The notes: a model not told the origin generated them from the letters alone. DNA of 64,000 nt from Microbulbifer hydrolyticus (GCF_009931115.1 NZ_CP047491.1:1144001-1208000); one strand, 5' to 3'; numbered from the stretch's first letter, positions 45,322-54,905 are shown. Program-made: numbers and translations.

Positions 45322-46158
45322 ATGGCCACGGTGAAGGAAAACCTGCAGCGAGCAACAGAGCTCCAACACAGTGACAGCCCCCGGCTAGACCTGGAAGTAC
45401 TGCTCTGTCACCTGTTGGGGAAGTCCCGCGCCTGGCTGTACACCTGGCCCGAGCATCAACTCGATGCCGGGCTGCAGGCCCAGTTCGAGCAGCTGCTGGA
45501 GCGCCGTATCGCCGGCGAGCCGGTTGCCCATCTCACCGGCAGCCGTGAATTCTGGTCCCTTCCTCTCAAGGTCAACCGCTCCACACTGATTCCGCGCCCG
45601 GACACCGAAGTGTTGGTGGAGGTGGTGCTCGCGCTGTGCCCGCAGGAGAAGCTGGCGTTGCTGGACCTTGGTACCGGCACCGGCGCGATTGCGCTGGCGT
45701 TGGCCAGTGAAAAGCCCGGCTGGTCCATCACCGCCGTGGACAAGATGCCGGCGGCAGTGGCACTGGCGCAGGAAAACCGGGACCGGCTCGGGTTTGATCA
45801 CGTCAGCGTTTTACAGAGCGACTGGTTCAGTGCACTCGATACGCAGCGCTTTGATGTGATTGTCAGTAATCCCCCCTATATCGACACCCAGGATCCGCAC
45901 CTGCGCGAGGGCGATGTGCGCTTTGAACCCCGCTCGGCGCTGGTGGCGGAAGAGCAAGGGCTTGCAGATATCCGCCGTATCGCTGCGGATGCACGTACCT
46001 TTCTTGCGGCGAACGGGCTCCTATTGGTCGAGCACGGCTGGGAGCAGGGCAAGGCGGTGCGCGGGATATTTACCGAAGCCGGCTACGACGAGGTGGAAAC
46101 ACGGCTTGACTATGCCGGGCGGGAACGTGTCACTCTGGGGCGATACCGCAGACCCTGA
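45322..46158 (+). CDS. prmC: Release factor glutamine methyltransferase
   Basis: Methylates the glutamine of the GGQ motif in release factors, including the PrfA encoded just upstream; 278 aa. The SAM-binding LLDLGTGTGAIALALA (about residues 112-127) and the catalytic NPPY motif in VIVSNPPYIDTQDPHL are clear. The N-terminal helical domain includes VAHLTGSREFWSLPLKV, which recognises the release factor. The ATG is 5 bp after the prfA stop. Confidence 0.96.
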   Translation: MATVKENLQRATELQHSDSPRLDLEVLLCHLLGKSRAWLYTWPEHQLDAGLQAQFEQLLERRIAGEPVAHLTGSREFWSLPLKVNRSTLIPRPDTEVLVEVVLALCPQEKLALLDLGTGTGAIALALASEKPGWSITAVDKMPAAVALAQENRDRLGFDHVSVLQSDWFSALDTQRFDVIVSNPPYIDTQDPHLREGDVRFEPRSALVAEEQGLADIRRIAADARTFLAANGLLLVEHGWEQGKAVRGIFTEAGYDEVETRLDYAGRERVTLGRYRRP

Positions 46159-46180
46159 TTGCTTGCGAGGATAGGACGCC

Positions 46181-47089
46181 ATGCACGAACATGCCCATCA
46201 CCATCACGGTGGCAACCACTTGAAGCCCCTGGTCTGGGGGCTTGTCATCACCCTGGCTTTCGCCGTGGTGGAAGCGATTGGTGGCTGGGTTTCCGGCTCC
46301 CTCGCACTGCTCGGCGATGCCGGGCACATGATCACCGACTCCTTTTCTCTCGCCCTTGGCGCGGTCGCCGCACTGCTAGCGCAAAAGCCTGCCAGCCGGG
46401 AAATGTCGTTTGGCTGGGGGCGCGCGGAAGTGCTCGCGGCGATCGTCAATGCGGTGCTGATGCTGCTGATTGTCGTGGGTATTGCGATCGCCGCCTTCGA
46501 TCGCCTGCGCGAACCGCAGCCGGTGCAGGGTGGCATGGTGATGGTGATCGCGAGTATTGGGTTACTGGTGAATATTTCGGTTGCGTGGGTGCTGCACCGC
46601 GGCGAGCAGACACTGAATATTCGCGGCGCACTGCTGCATGTGATGGGAGACCTGCTCGGCTCGGTGGCGGCATTGGTAGCGGGTGCGGTGATTTATTTTA
46701 CCGGCTGGACGCCGATAGATCCGCTGTTGTCAGTGTTGATTTGTGTGCTGATTCTTTTTTCCAGCCTGAAGCTGCTGCGGGATGCGGTGGATGTGTTGAT
46801 GGAGCGGGTGCCGCGTGAGCTGAGCCTGCCGGTGGTGGGGGAGGCCCTTGCGGCGGTGGAGGGGGTGCGCTCGGTGCACGACCTGCATATCTGGCGGCTG
46901 GACAGCCGCATGATTTCGCTGTCGGCGCATATTGTTGTTGACGATCTGTCCGCCTGGCCGAAGGTACTGGATCGATTGCGAAAAGCGTTGATCCAGCGTT
47001 TTGACATCCACCACATTACGCTGCAGCCGGAACCGCTGCATATTGATTCCACGCCGATCATCGACCGGGTCAGCGGGCCTCACAATTAG
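46181..47089 (+). CDS. Cation diffusion facilitator (CDF) metal exporter
   Basis: Inner-membrane divalent metal/H+ antiporter of 302 aa. It has a His-rich start (MHEHAHHHHGGNH), six hydrophobic helices, and metal-site residues H and D in LLGDAGHMITDSFS (helix 2) and HVMGDLLGS (helix 5), as in zinc exporters such as ZitB/CzcD. The C-terminal domain from about residue 205 (VRSVHDLHIWRLDSRMISLSAHI) is the usual ferredoxin-like metal-sensing domain. Zinc, cobalt or cadmium are likely ions. It begins 22 bp after prmC and may be read with it. Confidence 0.9.
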   Translation: MHEHAHHHHGGNHLKPLVWGLVITLAFAVVEAIGGWVSGSLALLGDAGHMITDSFSLALGAVAALLAQKPASREMSFGWGRAEVLAAIVNAVLMLLIVVGIAIAAFDRLREPQPVQGGMVMVIASIGLLVNISVAWVLHRGEQTLNIRGALLHVMGDLLGSVAALVAGAVIYFTGWTPIDPLLSVLICVLILFSSLKLLRDAVDVLMERVPRELSLPVVGEALAAVEGVRSVHDLHIWRLDSRMISLSAHIVVDDLSAWPKVLDRLRKALIQRFDIHHITLQPEPLHIDSTPIIDRVSGPHN

Positions 47090-47113
47090 CGGTTTTGGTG
47101 GCGGTCCCATGCA

Positions 47114-47149
47114 GGAGTCACGCGGGAGTCACGCGGGAGTCACGCGGGA
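47114..47149. repeat. Short tandem repeat, 11-bp unit x 3.3
   Basis: Three perfect copies of GGAGTCACGCG plus a partial fourth, in the short gap between the convergent CDF exporter and M14-like genes. No variation between copies, so it may be recent and unstable in length. Confidence 0.85.
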
Positions 47150-47184
47150 ATACAGGGGCGCCGGCCCCACAACCTGGCCCGCAG

Positions 47185-48717
47185 CTAGTCTTCTTCTCTC
47201 TCCTCTTCGCGATCCACAGTGGGGGTGCTTTCCTCTGCAGTCGGCGCCGATGGCTCTCCGGCGCTTGCCTCCCGCTGCTCTTCCGAGCCGGTTTCCGCGT
47301 TCTGATCCAGCGGCGCCGGCTCGTCTTCGGCCGTCACTTCTTCCGGTGCCGGTATCTGCTCCTGCGGTGCCTGGATGCCGATGTGGTAGGCGGCAAAGCC
47401 GGGTTGCACCACCTGGTTCATCGCCATGCCAAGGATACGGCCGTTGTGCTGGGAGCGGATTTCCTTGCGCACATTGGTGATTGGATTGGTGACCGTGCCC
47501 AGCAGGTCACCCTTGCTAACAAACTCACCCAGTTGCACCTTGCTGAAAATGATTCCGCCAGTGGTGGCGCGCTGCCAGGTGGACGTGTAGTACACCGGCT
47601 CGGGGTCGCCCCACAGGCGGAATTTATTCACCATGCCCAGCTGGTTCAGCAGAGTGCGAATACCTTTTACGCTGTGGCTCACCGATAGCTCGTCCAGCAC
47701 CATGGGTGCGCCGGCTTCGAGGGTAACCGTGGGGATACCCGCTTCCACGGCGGCACGGCGCAACGTGCCCTTGGCGCCGTCACTGTGCAGCACCACCGTG
47801 GAGCCAAAACCCTTGGTGAGTTTTACCACCTTGGGGTTTTTCAGGTCGCCGCGCAGCTGCGGCAGGTTGGTGCGATAAAAGGAGCCGGTGTGCAGGTCGA
47901 CAATCGCGTTGCAGTTGGTTACTACCTCGTCAAAAAACGAGCGCGCGATACGCGACGCGGATGAGCCGTTGGTATCTCCGGGAAAATGCCGGTTGAGGTC
48001 GCGGCGGTCGGTCAGGTAGCGGGAGCCGCGGTGAAAGCCCTGCATATTGACGATGGGCACACCGATCACGGCGCCCTTCAGGGTTTTCGGGTTCAGGTTG
48101 TACATCACCCGGCGTACCGTCTCGATCCCGTTCAGTTCGTCACCGTGGATGGCGGCGGTGAGGCACAGGGTCGGACCCGTTTCTGCACCGTTGACCACCA
48201 GTACCGGGGTGGCGCTGTAGACCCCTTCAAAGTGCTGGCTGGGTGACCAGGCCAGGCGCGTTGACGTAGCGGGGGGGACTTCCGCGCCGAGTAATTGCAG
48301 TGCTTTCCCCTCTGCAGTCTCGGGCTCTGGCGCAGCCGCGGCCGGGGGCTCCGTCGGTGCAGCGGCTTCGGCAGCACTGCTGTCTGCTGTGTCTGCTTTC
48401 GGTGGCGTCGCCAGCTCGATTTCGCTGACCGGCTTGTCGAGTTCGATGCTTTTTGCCTTCGGCATCGGTTTTTCCGGTTTATCGGATGCGCCCGCATTGG
48501 CTCCAGTGGCGGGTCGGCTTGTGCTGTCGGGTTCTGTGGGAGGCTCAGGCTCCTGTGCCGGCGTTTCCGATTGTTGCGCGGGGGACGTGCCTGTGGCCAG
48601 CGTCGCGGCGGACTCCACCGGCTCGCCTTGTTCGCCGGATTCTTCCGCTACAAGGTTTGCGGTGTAACAGGCGAGGGTAACTAGTACTAGGAAAAAGCTC
48701 AGAGAGCAGCGACGCAT
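47185..48717 (-). CDS. M14-like succinylglutamate desuccinylase/aspartoacylase family protein, exported
   Basis: Zinc hydrolase-like protein of 510 aa with an N-terminal signal (RRCSLSFFLVLVTLACYTA). Residues about 25-150 form a low-complexity linker rich in A, P, E and T. The catalytic domain has AIHGDELNGIETVRRV (zinc-binding H and E), AIVDLHTGSFYRTNLPQLR (third zinc ligand) and VTLEAGAPMVL with the likely catalytic glutamate. The C terminus is again acidic and proline-rich. The substrate is unknown; an amide or peptide in the periplasm is likely. The ATG at 48717 has GGAG at the right distance; an upstream start would hide the signal peptide. Confidence 0.82.
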   Translation of the reverse strand: MRRCSLSFFLVLVTLACYTANLVAEESGEQGEPVESAATLATGTSPAQQSETPAQEPEPPTEPDSTSRPATGANAGASDKPEKPMPKAKSIELDKPVSEIELATPPKADTADSSAAEAAAPTEPPAAAAPEPETAEGKALQLLGAEVPPATSTRLAWSPSQHFEGVYSATPVLVVNGAETGPTLCLTAAIHGDELNGIETVRRVMYNLNPKTLKGAVIGVPIVNMQGFHRGSRYLTDRRDLNRHFPGDTNGSSASRIARSFFDEVVTNCNAIVDLHTGSFYRTNLPQLRGDLKNPKVVKLTKGFGSTVVLHSDGAKGTLRRAAVEAGIPTVTLEAGAPMVLDELSVSHSVKGIRTLLNQLGMVNKFRLWGDPEPVYYTSTWQRATTGGIIFSKVQLGEFVSKGDLLGTVTNPITNVRKEIRSQHNGRILGMAMNQVVQPGFAAYHIGIQAPQEQIPAPEEVTAEDEPAPLDQNAETGSEEQREASAGEPSAPTAEESTPTVDREEEREED

Positions 48718-48826
48718 GAAAAACTCCATTGCGGAAACTCGGGGGAATCTGGTGTCAGGTTGCTGAGATCGCGAGTATAGCCAATCGGTTCCCCGCAAGT
48801 TGCGCGGCAATTGGCGAAACTGCCGA

Positions 48827-50179
48827 TCAGGCGCCGATAAGTGCGCGCGCACTGGTGCGTCTCAGTCTCAACAGTAGCAGCACCGCCGCCGCACCCAGGC
48901 CGACACAGATGCCGGTCCAGTAGCCGTATACACCCCAGTACTGCTCGCCGAGCCAGTAGGCCGCGGACAGGCCCACCAGCCAATAGGAGAACAGCTGTAT
49001 GTACATGGGCACGCGGGTGTCTTTGTAGCCGCGCAGTGCGCCCCAGGCCATGGCCTGGGTGACGTCCACCAGCTGGAAGGCGGCAGCAAGCAGCAGCAGG
49101 TTGCTGGCTACCGCAATGATGTCGGCGTTGTCGGTGTAAGCGAGCACCAGCACATTGCGCAGGCCGACCAATATCACCCCGGTCACCAGCGCATACACCA
49201 GCCCGCTGCCAACGCCGACAATACTCACAAAGCGGGCTCGCCTGGGGCGACCCTGGCCCAGTACCTGTGCTGTGCGGATACTGACCGCCTGGGCGAGTGC
49301 CAGCGCGACGAGGTAGAAAGTAGAGCCGATACTGAGGCCGATCTGGTGGGCGGCGACGATGGTGGCACCGTAGGACGCCAGCAGCAGGGTAAGGCTGGCG
49401 AAGAAAGTGACTTCACTGGCCGCGCCGATACAGATCGGCATACCCACCGCCAGCAGGTGCTTCAGTGTTGGCCAGTGGGGGCGAGGTGGCAGCAGCTTCA
49501 GGTCGAGAGCGCGATACGCGGGGGCCTGCCCCGCGTGCCAGTAGAGGGCGATGGCGATGCACCAGCACACCAGGCTGGTGGCCCAGCCACAGCCCGCGCC
49601 GCCCATGGCGGGGATCGGCCCCCAGCCGAACACCAGCAGGATGTCCAGTGGGATATTCAGCGCTGCTGCGGCGAGATAGATCCGCATCACCGGTCGCACC
49701 TGCCCCATCCCCTCACAGTAACCGCGCAGGGCGCTGCCGAAGGCAAATGGCAGGGTGCCGGTAGCCAGTGCCAGCAGGTATTTCACCATGACCTGGCGCA
49801 CCGGTTCTTCCGTCTGTACCCACTGGCTCCACAGGGGGGCCGCCAGCAGGCCGAGCGCCACCAGCAGCCCGCCGACCAGGGCGATCCATACGGACTGGCT
49901 CATCTGCCGGGCGCAGCCGTGTTCGTCGCGCCGTCCGCGCAGGTTGGCTACCACGGGGGACACCGCAGCCAGCATACCGATCAGGGTGACTGCGCATACC
50001 GCCCAGATGCTCGAGCCCAGCGCCAGCCCGGCCAGGTTCACCTCGCCGGACTGACCGGCGACGATGGTGTCGGTAACCCCCATGCTGACCACTGCAAGGT
50101 TGCTCACCACCAGGGGGCCTCCCAGATTGGTGAGGTGGCGCAGCTCTGTGGCCGTGGCGCGTTTGTAGAGTCTTGGCAT
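48827..50179 (-). CDS. MATE family efflux transporter
   Basis: Inner-membrane multidrug exporter of 450 aa with 12 hydrophobic helices. The N terminus LGGPLVVSNLAVVSMGVTDTIVAGQSG is typical of NorM-type MATE proteins, with the second half repeating the pattern from about residue 235 (LKHLLAVGMPICIGAASEVTFFA). It would export cationic compounds by Na+ or H+ exchange; the real substrate is unknown. It is divergent from the DoxX gene. Confidence 0.9.
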   Translation of the reverse strand: MPRLYKRATATELRHLTNLGGPLVVSNLAVVSMGVTDTIVAGQSGEVNLAGLALGSSIWAVCAVTLIGMLAAVSPVVANLRGRRDEHGCARQMSQSVWIALVGGLLVALGLLAAPLWSQWVQTEEPVRQVMVKYLLALATGTLPFAFGSALRGYCEGMGQVRPVMRIYLAAAALNIPLDILLVFGWGPIPAMGGAGCGWATSLVCWCIAIALYWHAGQAPAYRALDLKLLPPRPHWPTLKHLLAVGMPICIGAASEVTFFASLTLLLASYGATIVAAHQIGLSIGSTFYLVALALAQAVSIRTAQVLGQGRPRRARFVSIVGVGSGLVYALVTGVILVGLRNVLVLAYTDNADIIAVASNLLLLAAAFQLVDVTQAMAWGALRGYKDTRVPMYIQLFSYWLVGLSAAYWLGEQYWGVYGYWTGICVGLGAAAVLLLLRLRRTSARALIGA

Positions 50180-50298
50180 GGAGTGGGTACAGAGTGGCTA
50201 AACTGTTCGGGGCCCGGGCTGGGGCGAGTGCATTGTAAGAATCTCGCGAGGAAACCGACCAGTCCAAAAGGGCATGCCGGAAAAATCGGGAGCGAATT

Positions 50299-50925
50299 AT
50301 GGATGGCGGCGTCAGTGGGTTCAATCGTCTTTATGGCTGTTTTCTGCACTTGCTGCGGCCACTGGATGGGTTGGGGCCGCTGGCGCTGCGCTTGTTTGTC
50401 GGTCCCATTTTCATTCTCGCCGGATGGAACAAGCTTACCGGTATTAACGACGTGGCTGCCTGGTTCGGTAACCCGGACTGGGGGCTGGGCCTGCCCGCGC
50501 CAGTGCTGATGGCGTGGCTGGCGGCGTTGACAGAGTATCTCGGGGGTATTGCGCTGTTGCTGGGCCTGGGGGTGCGGCTTGCCGCCATTCCGCTGATGGT
50601 TGTCATGGCCGTGGCAGCCGTGACCGCGCACTGGCAGTACGGCTGGCATGCGCTGCCGGAGCAAACACTCACTATGCCCTGGGAGTGGCGGGAGGACCTG
50701 ATCGAGGAGGCGGTGGTGCGCAGGGAGAGGGCGGTGGAACTGCTCAAGGCCCACGGCAATTACAACTGGCTGACGGAAGCGGGCAGCTTTACCGTACTCA
50801 AGAACGGGATCGAGTTTGCGGCCACTTACTTCGTGATGGTTCTGGCGCTCCTGTGCACGGGAGGCGGCCGGTATGTGAGCCTGGATTACTGGATTGCCCG
50901 CCGCCGGGGGCTGCTCGCGGAGTGA
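50299..50925 (+). CDS. DoxX family membrane protein
   Basis: Membrane protein of 208 aa with four hydrophobic helices. LALRLFVGPIFILAGWNKLTG and LTEYLGGIALLLGLGVRLAAIPL are typical of the DoxX family. An insertion of about 60 residues (HALPEQTLTMPWEWREDLIEE...) separates the last helices, longer than in small DoxX proteins. Role unknown; relatives are linked to thiosulfate oxidation or redox stress. It is divergent from the MATE gene. Confidence 0.82.
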   Translation: MDGGVSGFNRLYGCFLHLLRPLDGLGPLALRLFVGPIFILAGWNKLTGINDVAAWFGNPDWGLGLPAPVLMAWLAALTEYLGGIALLLGLGVRLAAIPLMVVMAVAAVTAHWQYGWHALPEQTLTMPWEWREDLIEEAVVRRERAVELLKAHGNYNWLTEAGSFTVLKNGIEFAATYFVMVLALLCTGGGRYVSLDYWIARRRGLLAE

Positions 50926-50999
50926 AGCGGGGGGTAGGGTGTGCGCTCGAGGCTCGCGTTTCGCATATAAATGATATACTCGCCGATTATTTAACCCGT

Positions 51000-51021
51000 T
51001 ACCACCGCCAGGGCGGTGGTA
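51000..51021 (+). promoter_or_regulatory. Strong hairpin in the leader of the RhlB-like gene
   Basis: TACCACCGCC (51000-51009) pairs perfectly with GGCGGTGGTA (51012-51021). There is no T-run. A possible -10 TATACT is at 50975-50980, so the hairpin would be close to the 5' end of the mRNA. Confidence 0.6.
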
Positions 51022-51096
51022 CCGGGGTCTGAGCAGGTTGGATCACGGCGAACGGATCACCACCACGGGCCCCGGAACAATTGAGCGAGCAATCCT

Positions 51097-52647
51097 TTGA
51101 TAGGTAAGTTTTTCCGTCGGTCGTCTGATAAATCTGAATCCACTGCCGGAGGCGAGAAAGCCGCCTCTTCACGGCCTGATAAGGGCCCCGCAAACCCGCG
51201 TTCCGGTGCTTCAGGCAAAGAGGCCGAAGCTGGCAGCGAGCGCTCGCGCAATCGTCGCCGTGGCAGCGGCGGCAAGGGTGGCGGCAAGGGCGACGATGGT
51301 GGCCGCGGGCGCAGCGCGCCGAAGAAAGCGCCGCAGAAGCCCTGGACTCTCGACGAGTTCCAGGTTCCTGAGGAAGAGGGCAAGGTACGGTTTCACGACC
51401 TGGACCTGCCGCTGCCGCTGATGCACGCCATCGCCGACCTCGGTTTCCAGTATTGCTCGCCCATCCAGGGCCAGTCTCTTCCCCATACCCTCAACGGTCA
51501 CGACATGGTGGGCAAGGCCCAGACGGGGACCGGCAAGACGGCCGCCTTCCTGATTACGGTAATCGACGACCTGCTCAAGCACCCGTTTGAAGGCGAGCGC
51601 TATGCGGGTGAAGCGCGTGCGCTGATTATCGCGCCCACCCGCGAGCTGGTGATGCAGATCGCTGACGACGCCAAGGGCCTGTGCAAATACACGGATCTGG
51701 AAATCCATACGCTGGTCGGCGGCATGGACTACCAGAAACAGCAGAAGGCATTGAACGAACGTCTGGTGGATATTCTGGTGGCCACCCCCGGCCGCCTGCT
51801 GGATTTCGTCAGCAAGCGCGACTGCTTCCTCGACCAGACCGAGATCCTGGTGATCGACGAAGCCGACCGCATGCTGGACATGGGCTTTATCCCCGATGTG
51901 CGCCGCATCGTGCGCCAGACTCCCCGCAAGACCCACCGCCAGACCATGTTCTTCTCCGCCACTTTCACCCCGGAAGTTGACGATCTGGTGGAGCAGTGGA
52001 CCTCGGAGCCGGTGATCGTCGAAATCGAGCCGGAGCATGTCGCTACCGATACGGTCACCCAGCATGTGTACCTGGTATCCGGTGACGAGAAGTACCCGCT
52101 GCTGTTCAATATTGTGCAGAAAGATGAGGTGGAAAGCCTGATCGTGTTTGCCAACCGCCGCGACCAGTGTCGCCGCCTGCACGAAAACCTGGTGGCCCAC
52201 GGTATTGCCGCGGGGCTGCTGTCTGGTGAAGTGGCACAGAACAAACGTGTGCGCACCCTGGAAGATTTCAAGACGGGTAAATCCAAGGTGCTGGTGGCCA
52301 CGGATGTGGCCGGTCGCGGTATTCACATCGACGGCATCAGCCACGTGGTGAATTACACCCTGCCGGAAGAGCCAGAGGATTATGTACACCGTATCGGCCG
52401 CACCGGGCGCGCGGGCAAGAGCGGTACTTCCATCAGCTTTGCCTGTGAAGACGATGCCATGCGCCTCGAGCCTATCGAGAAGTTGCTGGGCAGCAAACTG
52501 ACCTGTGAAGTGCCGCCGGAAGAGCTGCTGGTCGAGCCACCCAAGGTGCATGTGAAGCGTAGCAGTGGCGGCGATCGCAATGATCGTGGTGGCAATCGTG
52601 ATGGCGGCCGCGGCGGACGCCGTGGCGGTGGACGCCCACGCCGCTAA
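51097..52647 (+). CDS. rhlB: DEAD-box RNA helicase, RhlB-like
   Basis: ATP-dependent RNA helicase of 516 aa. A basic, low-complexity N terminus (about 1-85) precedes the core. Core motifs are the Q motif ([13 protein letters not shown]), Walker [25 protein letters not shown] in [16 protein letters not shown] in FFSATF, and [11 protein letters not shown]. The tail is rich in R and G ([14 protein letters not shown]), suited for RNA binding. The basic N-terminal extension resembles Pseudomonas RhlB. Translation seems to start at a TTG (51097) as no ATG or GTG is well placed. Other RhlE/RhlB subtypes are possible. Confidence 0.87.
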   Translation: MIGKFFRRSSDKSESTAGGEKAASSRPDKGPANPRSGASGKEAEAGSERSRNRRRGSGGKGGGKGDDGGRGRSAPKKAPQKPWTLDEFQVPEEEGKVRFHDLDLPLPLMHAIADLGFQYCSPIQGQSLPHTLNGHDMVGKAQTGTGKTAAFLITVIDDLLKHPFEGERYAGEARALIIAPTRELVMQIADDAKGLCKYTDLEIHTLVGGMDYQKQQKALNERLVDILVATPGRLLDFVSKRDCFLDQTEILVIDEADRMLDMGFIPDVRRIVRQTPRKTHRQTMFFSATFTPEVDDLVEQWTSEPVIVEIEPEHVATDTVTQHVYLVSGDEKYPLLFNIVQKDEVESLIVFANRRDQCRRLHENLVAHGIAAGLLSGEVAQNKRVRTLEDFKTGKSKVLVATDVAGRGIHIDGISHVVNYTLPEEPEDYVHRIGRTGRAGKSGTSISFACEDDAMRLEPIEKLLGSKLTCEVPPEELLVEPPKVHVKRSSGGDRNDRGGNRDGGRGGRRGGGRPRR

Positions 52648-52665
52648 TTCCTTTCTTTATTTTAC

Positions 52666-52692
52666 TGCCCGGGACGAACCTGGTCCCGGGCA
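52666..52692. terminator. Hairpin between convergent rhlB and PPK2 genes
   Basis: A 10-bp perfect stem TGCCCGGGAC/GTCCCGGGCA with a 7-nt loop. There is no proper T-run on either side, so it is only a probable bidirectional terminator. Confidence 0.5.
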
Positions 52693-52728
52693 ACCTCCCC
52701 ACGCTAACGTCAGCTAACAGGGCTTGTA

Positions 52729-53607
52729 TCAGTCCTTGAGCAGTTGTTTGCGATATTCCCTGAGCTCCTTGCGACGCGCCTTGGAGACAGTGGGGTAACA
52801 CATCTTCATTTCGTCCAGCGCCTGGAGTACGGCGCTTGCCACAATCAGGCGCATGTTTTTCTTGTCATCTGCGGGCACTACGAACCATGGCGCGTGTGGA
52901 GTGGCTGTCTCGTTGATCATGTCCTCAAACGCACGCTGATAATCGTCCCAGAAGCCGCGCTCCTTCAGGTCCGCCTCGGAAAACTTCCAGTTCTTGTCGG
53001 GCTCATCAATGCGAGACAGAAAGCGGTTGCGCTGCTCTGTGCGGGAAAGGTTGAGGAAAAACTTCAGGGTGACGGTGCCGTTGTCCGCGGAATAGCGCTC
53101 GAGCGCGCGGATGGCTTCAAACCGGCTGGCAAATAGTGCGTCCAGGTCACGCGTGTGCTCTCCGGGTATTTTCTGGTATTCGGTAATCAGTTCCGGGTGC
53201 ACGCGGCACACGAGCACTTCTTCGTAGTAAGAGCGATTGAAAACGCCGATATTGCCCCGCTTGGGCATGACGATGGATGTACGCCAGAGGAAGTTGTGCT
53301 CCAGCTCGGCACTGGTGGGGTGTTTGAAGGAAGTGATCTCCACGCCGTGTGGATTGACGCCATTGAAAACGGCTCGGATGGTGCCGTCCTTACCCGCGGC
53401 ATCGAGGGCCTGGAAAATGGTCAGCAGGCTATAGCGATTGTGGGCGTACATGACCTGTTGGCGCACATCGATGTCGCTGCGTAATTTGCGAATCTTTTTC
53501 TGGTAATCTTTTTTGTCCGTATACAGGGGATCTATCCAGGTGGGAGACTTTCCCTGTCGGTATTCCTCCTTGCCATCGAATCGGATTGCCTTCCAGTCAA
53601 TGTTCAT
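52729..53607 (-). CDS. Polyphosphate kinase 2 (PPK2) family protein
   Basis: Cytoplasmic nucleotide kinase of 292 aa that uses polyphosphate as phosphate donor. Walker A is in QALDAAGKDGTIRAVF (about residue 70), and the Walker B/lid region is in GVFNRSYYEEVLVCRVHPEL. NGVNPHGVEITSFKHPTSAELEHNFLWR is typical of the single-domain group often called class III, which can phosphorylate AMP and ADP. No ppk1 or ppx gene is nearby. It stands alone, convergent with rhlB. Confidence 0.88.
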   Translation of the reverse strand: MNIDWKAIRFDGKEEYRQGKSPTWIDPLYTDKKDYQKKIRKLRSDIDVRQQVMYAHNRYSLLTIFQALDAAGKDGTIRAVFNGVNPHGVEITSFKHPTSAELEHNFLWRTSIVMPKRGNIGVFNRSYYEEVLVCRVHPELITEYQKIPGEHTRDLDALFASRFEAIRALERYSADNGTVTLKFFLNLSRTEQRNRFLSRIDEPDKNWKFSEADLKERGFWDDYQRAFEDMINETATPHAPWFVVPADDKKNMRLIVASAVLQALDEMKMCYPTVSKARRKELREYRKQLLKD

Positions 53608-53701
53608 CTACGCCATGCGCTCCGCTGCTCTTGCTTCCATGTAATGTTAGACAAGTGCGGCGGGGCGGTGAGGCTCTCAGCCGGGCGATCGGTTGCTGGC
53701 G

Positions 53702-54604
53702 TTATTTTCGGGGGCCGTCGATCCCTTTGGGGTATTTCTTCTCGGTAGTGATGGCCTGTGTTGAAGTGGCGGGTAGGTCGGCGCCATTCGGTCCCTTGCC
53801 AGGATCGCCTTCGGCCCAGATTCGTTCGACCCACAAGGCCGTTCCTCCGGCTACAGCGGCTGGCATCACAAAAATATTCAGTATCGGCACCATCTTGGCC
53901 AGCATCACTGCGCCACCAAAGCCGAGGGTGGTGAATTTCTTGCGCATCAGCACGCTTTTCAGCTCGGAAAAGGAACGCTGGTGGTTGTCCAGCGGGTAAT
54001 CCACGTACTGAATCGCCATGCACCAGGCGCCCCACAGGGCACCGAGAATGGCGGGAATAAAGACGGTCCAGCTGGTGAGCAGGGCGATGACGAAGATCAC
54101 GATGCCCCAGCCGATAAAGTACATAAGTTTGCGCAGCTCCCGTCCGAGGGTGCGGAATACCATGCTGTGCAGTGCCTCCGGGGGCGGGGGATGGCCGGTG
54201 AGAAGTTCCTCGACTTTTTCCGCGAGGAAGCCGTTAAACGGCGCGGCAATGATGTTGGTGATAATGCCGAACAGGTAGCCATACACAAAGAAGAACAGCA
54301 GCACCACGACGATGGCGATCAGCCATGCCAGCCACTGAAAGACGCTCGCCGCCCAGTCAGCGCCCTTGGCGAGAATCGCACGCCACCAGGACATGTTGGA
54401 CGTGTCGACTGGGGTGTCGGAAAGCAGGCTGCCGATATAGCGGCCGAGGTCGTCGAACTGGCTGACCATCAGCGCGCCCAGTGCGATAAACAGCACCAGG
54501 TTGATGAGCAGTGGCATGATGATGAACGGGCGCAGCTCTTTCCGGGTAAGCAGCTGCGCCCCCCGGATCAGTGCGTGTACGCCATGTGCCGGGTTGGAGG
54601 TCAT
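53702..54604 (-). CDS. CysZ/EI24 family membrane protein
   Basis: Inner-membrane protein of 300 aa with several long hydrophobic helices. FFVYGYLFGIITNIIAAPFNGFLAEKVEELLTG carries the APFNGFLAEKVE motif typical of CysZ/EI24 proteins. CysZ of E. coli imports sulfate, but it is about 50 residues shorter; sulfate transport here is only a possibility. It begins 4 bp after the PA4642-family gene and is clearly read with it. Confidence 0.8.
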   Translation of the reverse strand: MTSNPAHGVHALIRGAQLLTRKELRPFIIMPLLINLVLFIALGALMVSQFDDLGRYIGSLLSDTPVDTSNMSWWRAILAKGADWAASVFQWLAWLIAIVVVLLFFFVYGYLFGIITNIIAAPFNGFLAEKVEELLTGHPPPPEALHSMVFRTLGRELRKLMYFIGWGIVIFVIALLTSWTVFIPAILGALWGAWCMAIQYVDYPLDNHQRSFSELKSVLMRKKFTTLGFGGAVMLAKMVPILNIFVMPAAVAGGTALWVERIWAEGDPGKGPNGADLPATSTQAITTEKKYPKGIDGPRK

Positions 54605-54608
54605 GATG

Positions 54609-54905
54609 TTATTCCGCTCCTGAAGCCTTGAGAATATTGGCGTATTCGGCGCTCTGCTGGTGCTCGCTGATGCGCGCCAGCAGTGTCTGTCCCTCCGGGC
54701 TCTGGCTATTCAGGTCCAGTCCCTGCTCCTTGAACAGGCGCACGAAAGTCTCGAAGTTCTCTGCCTTCATGCCGCGATAGGCCCGCTCCAGCAGATAAAA
54801 ATCCCGATTGAACCCTTCCGGTGGCTCACCTACCAGAAACCCGGCGATTCGCTCGTCGTCGAATACTTCACCGAGGACTTTTTGCTTGTCTTTTTTCAGG
54901 CTCAC
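54609..54905 (-). CDS. PA4642 family conserved small protein
   Basis: Protein of 98 aa starting MSLKKDKQKVLGEVFDDERI, with the typical FLLERAYRGMKAENFETF-like core YLLERAYRGMKAENFETFV. It matches the uncharacterised Pseudomonas PA4642 family as I recall it. The helical C terminus resembles a single ankyrin-like hairpin (GLDLNSQSPEGQTLLARI). Function unknown. It forms a two-gene unit with the CysZ/EI24 gene. Confidence 0.75.
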   Translation of the reverse strand: MSLKKDKQKVLGEVFDDERIAGFLVGEPPEGFNRDFYLLERAYRGMKAENFETFVRLFKEQGLDLNSQSPEGQTLLARISEHQQSAEYANILKASGAE

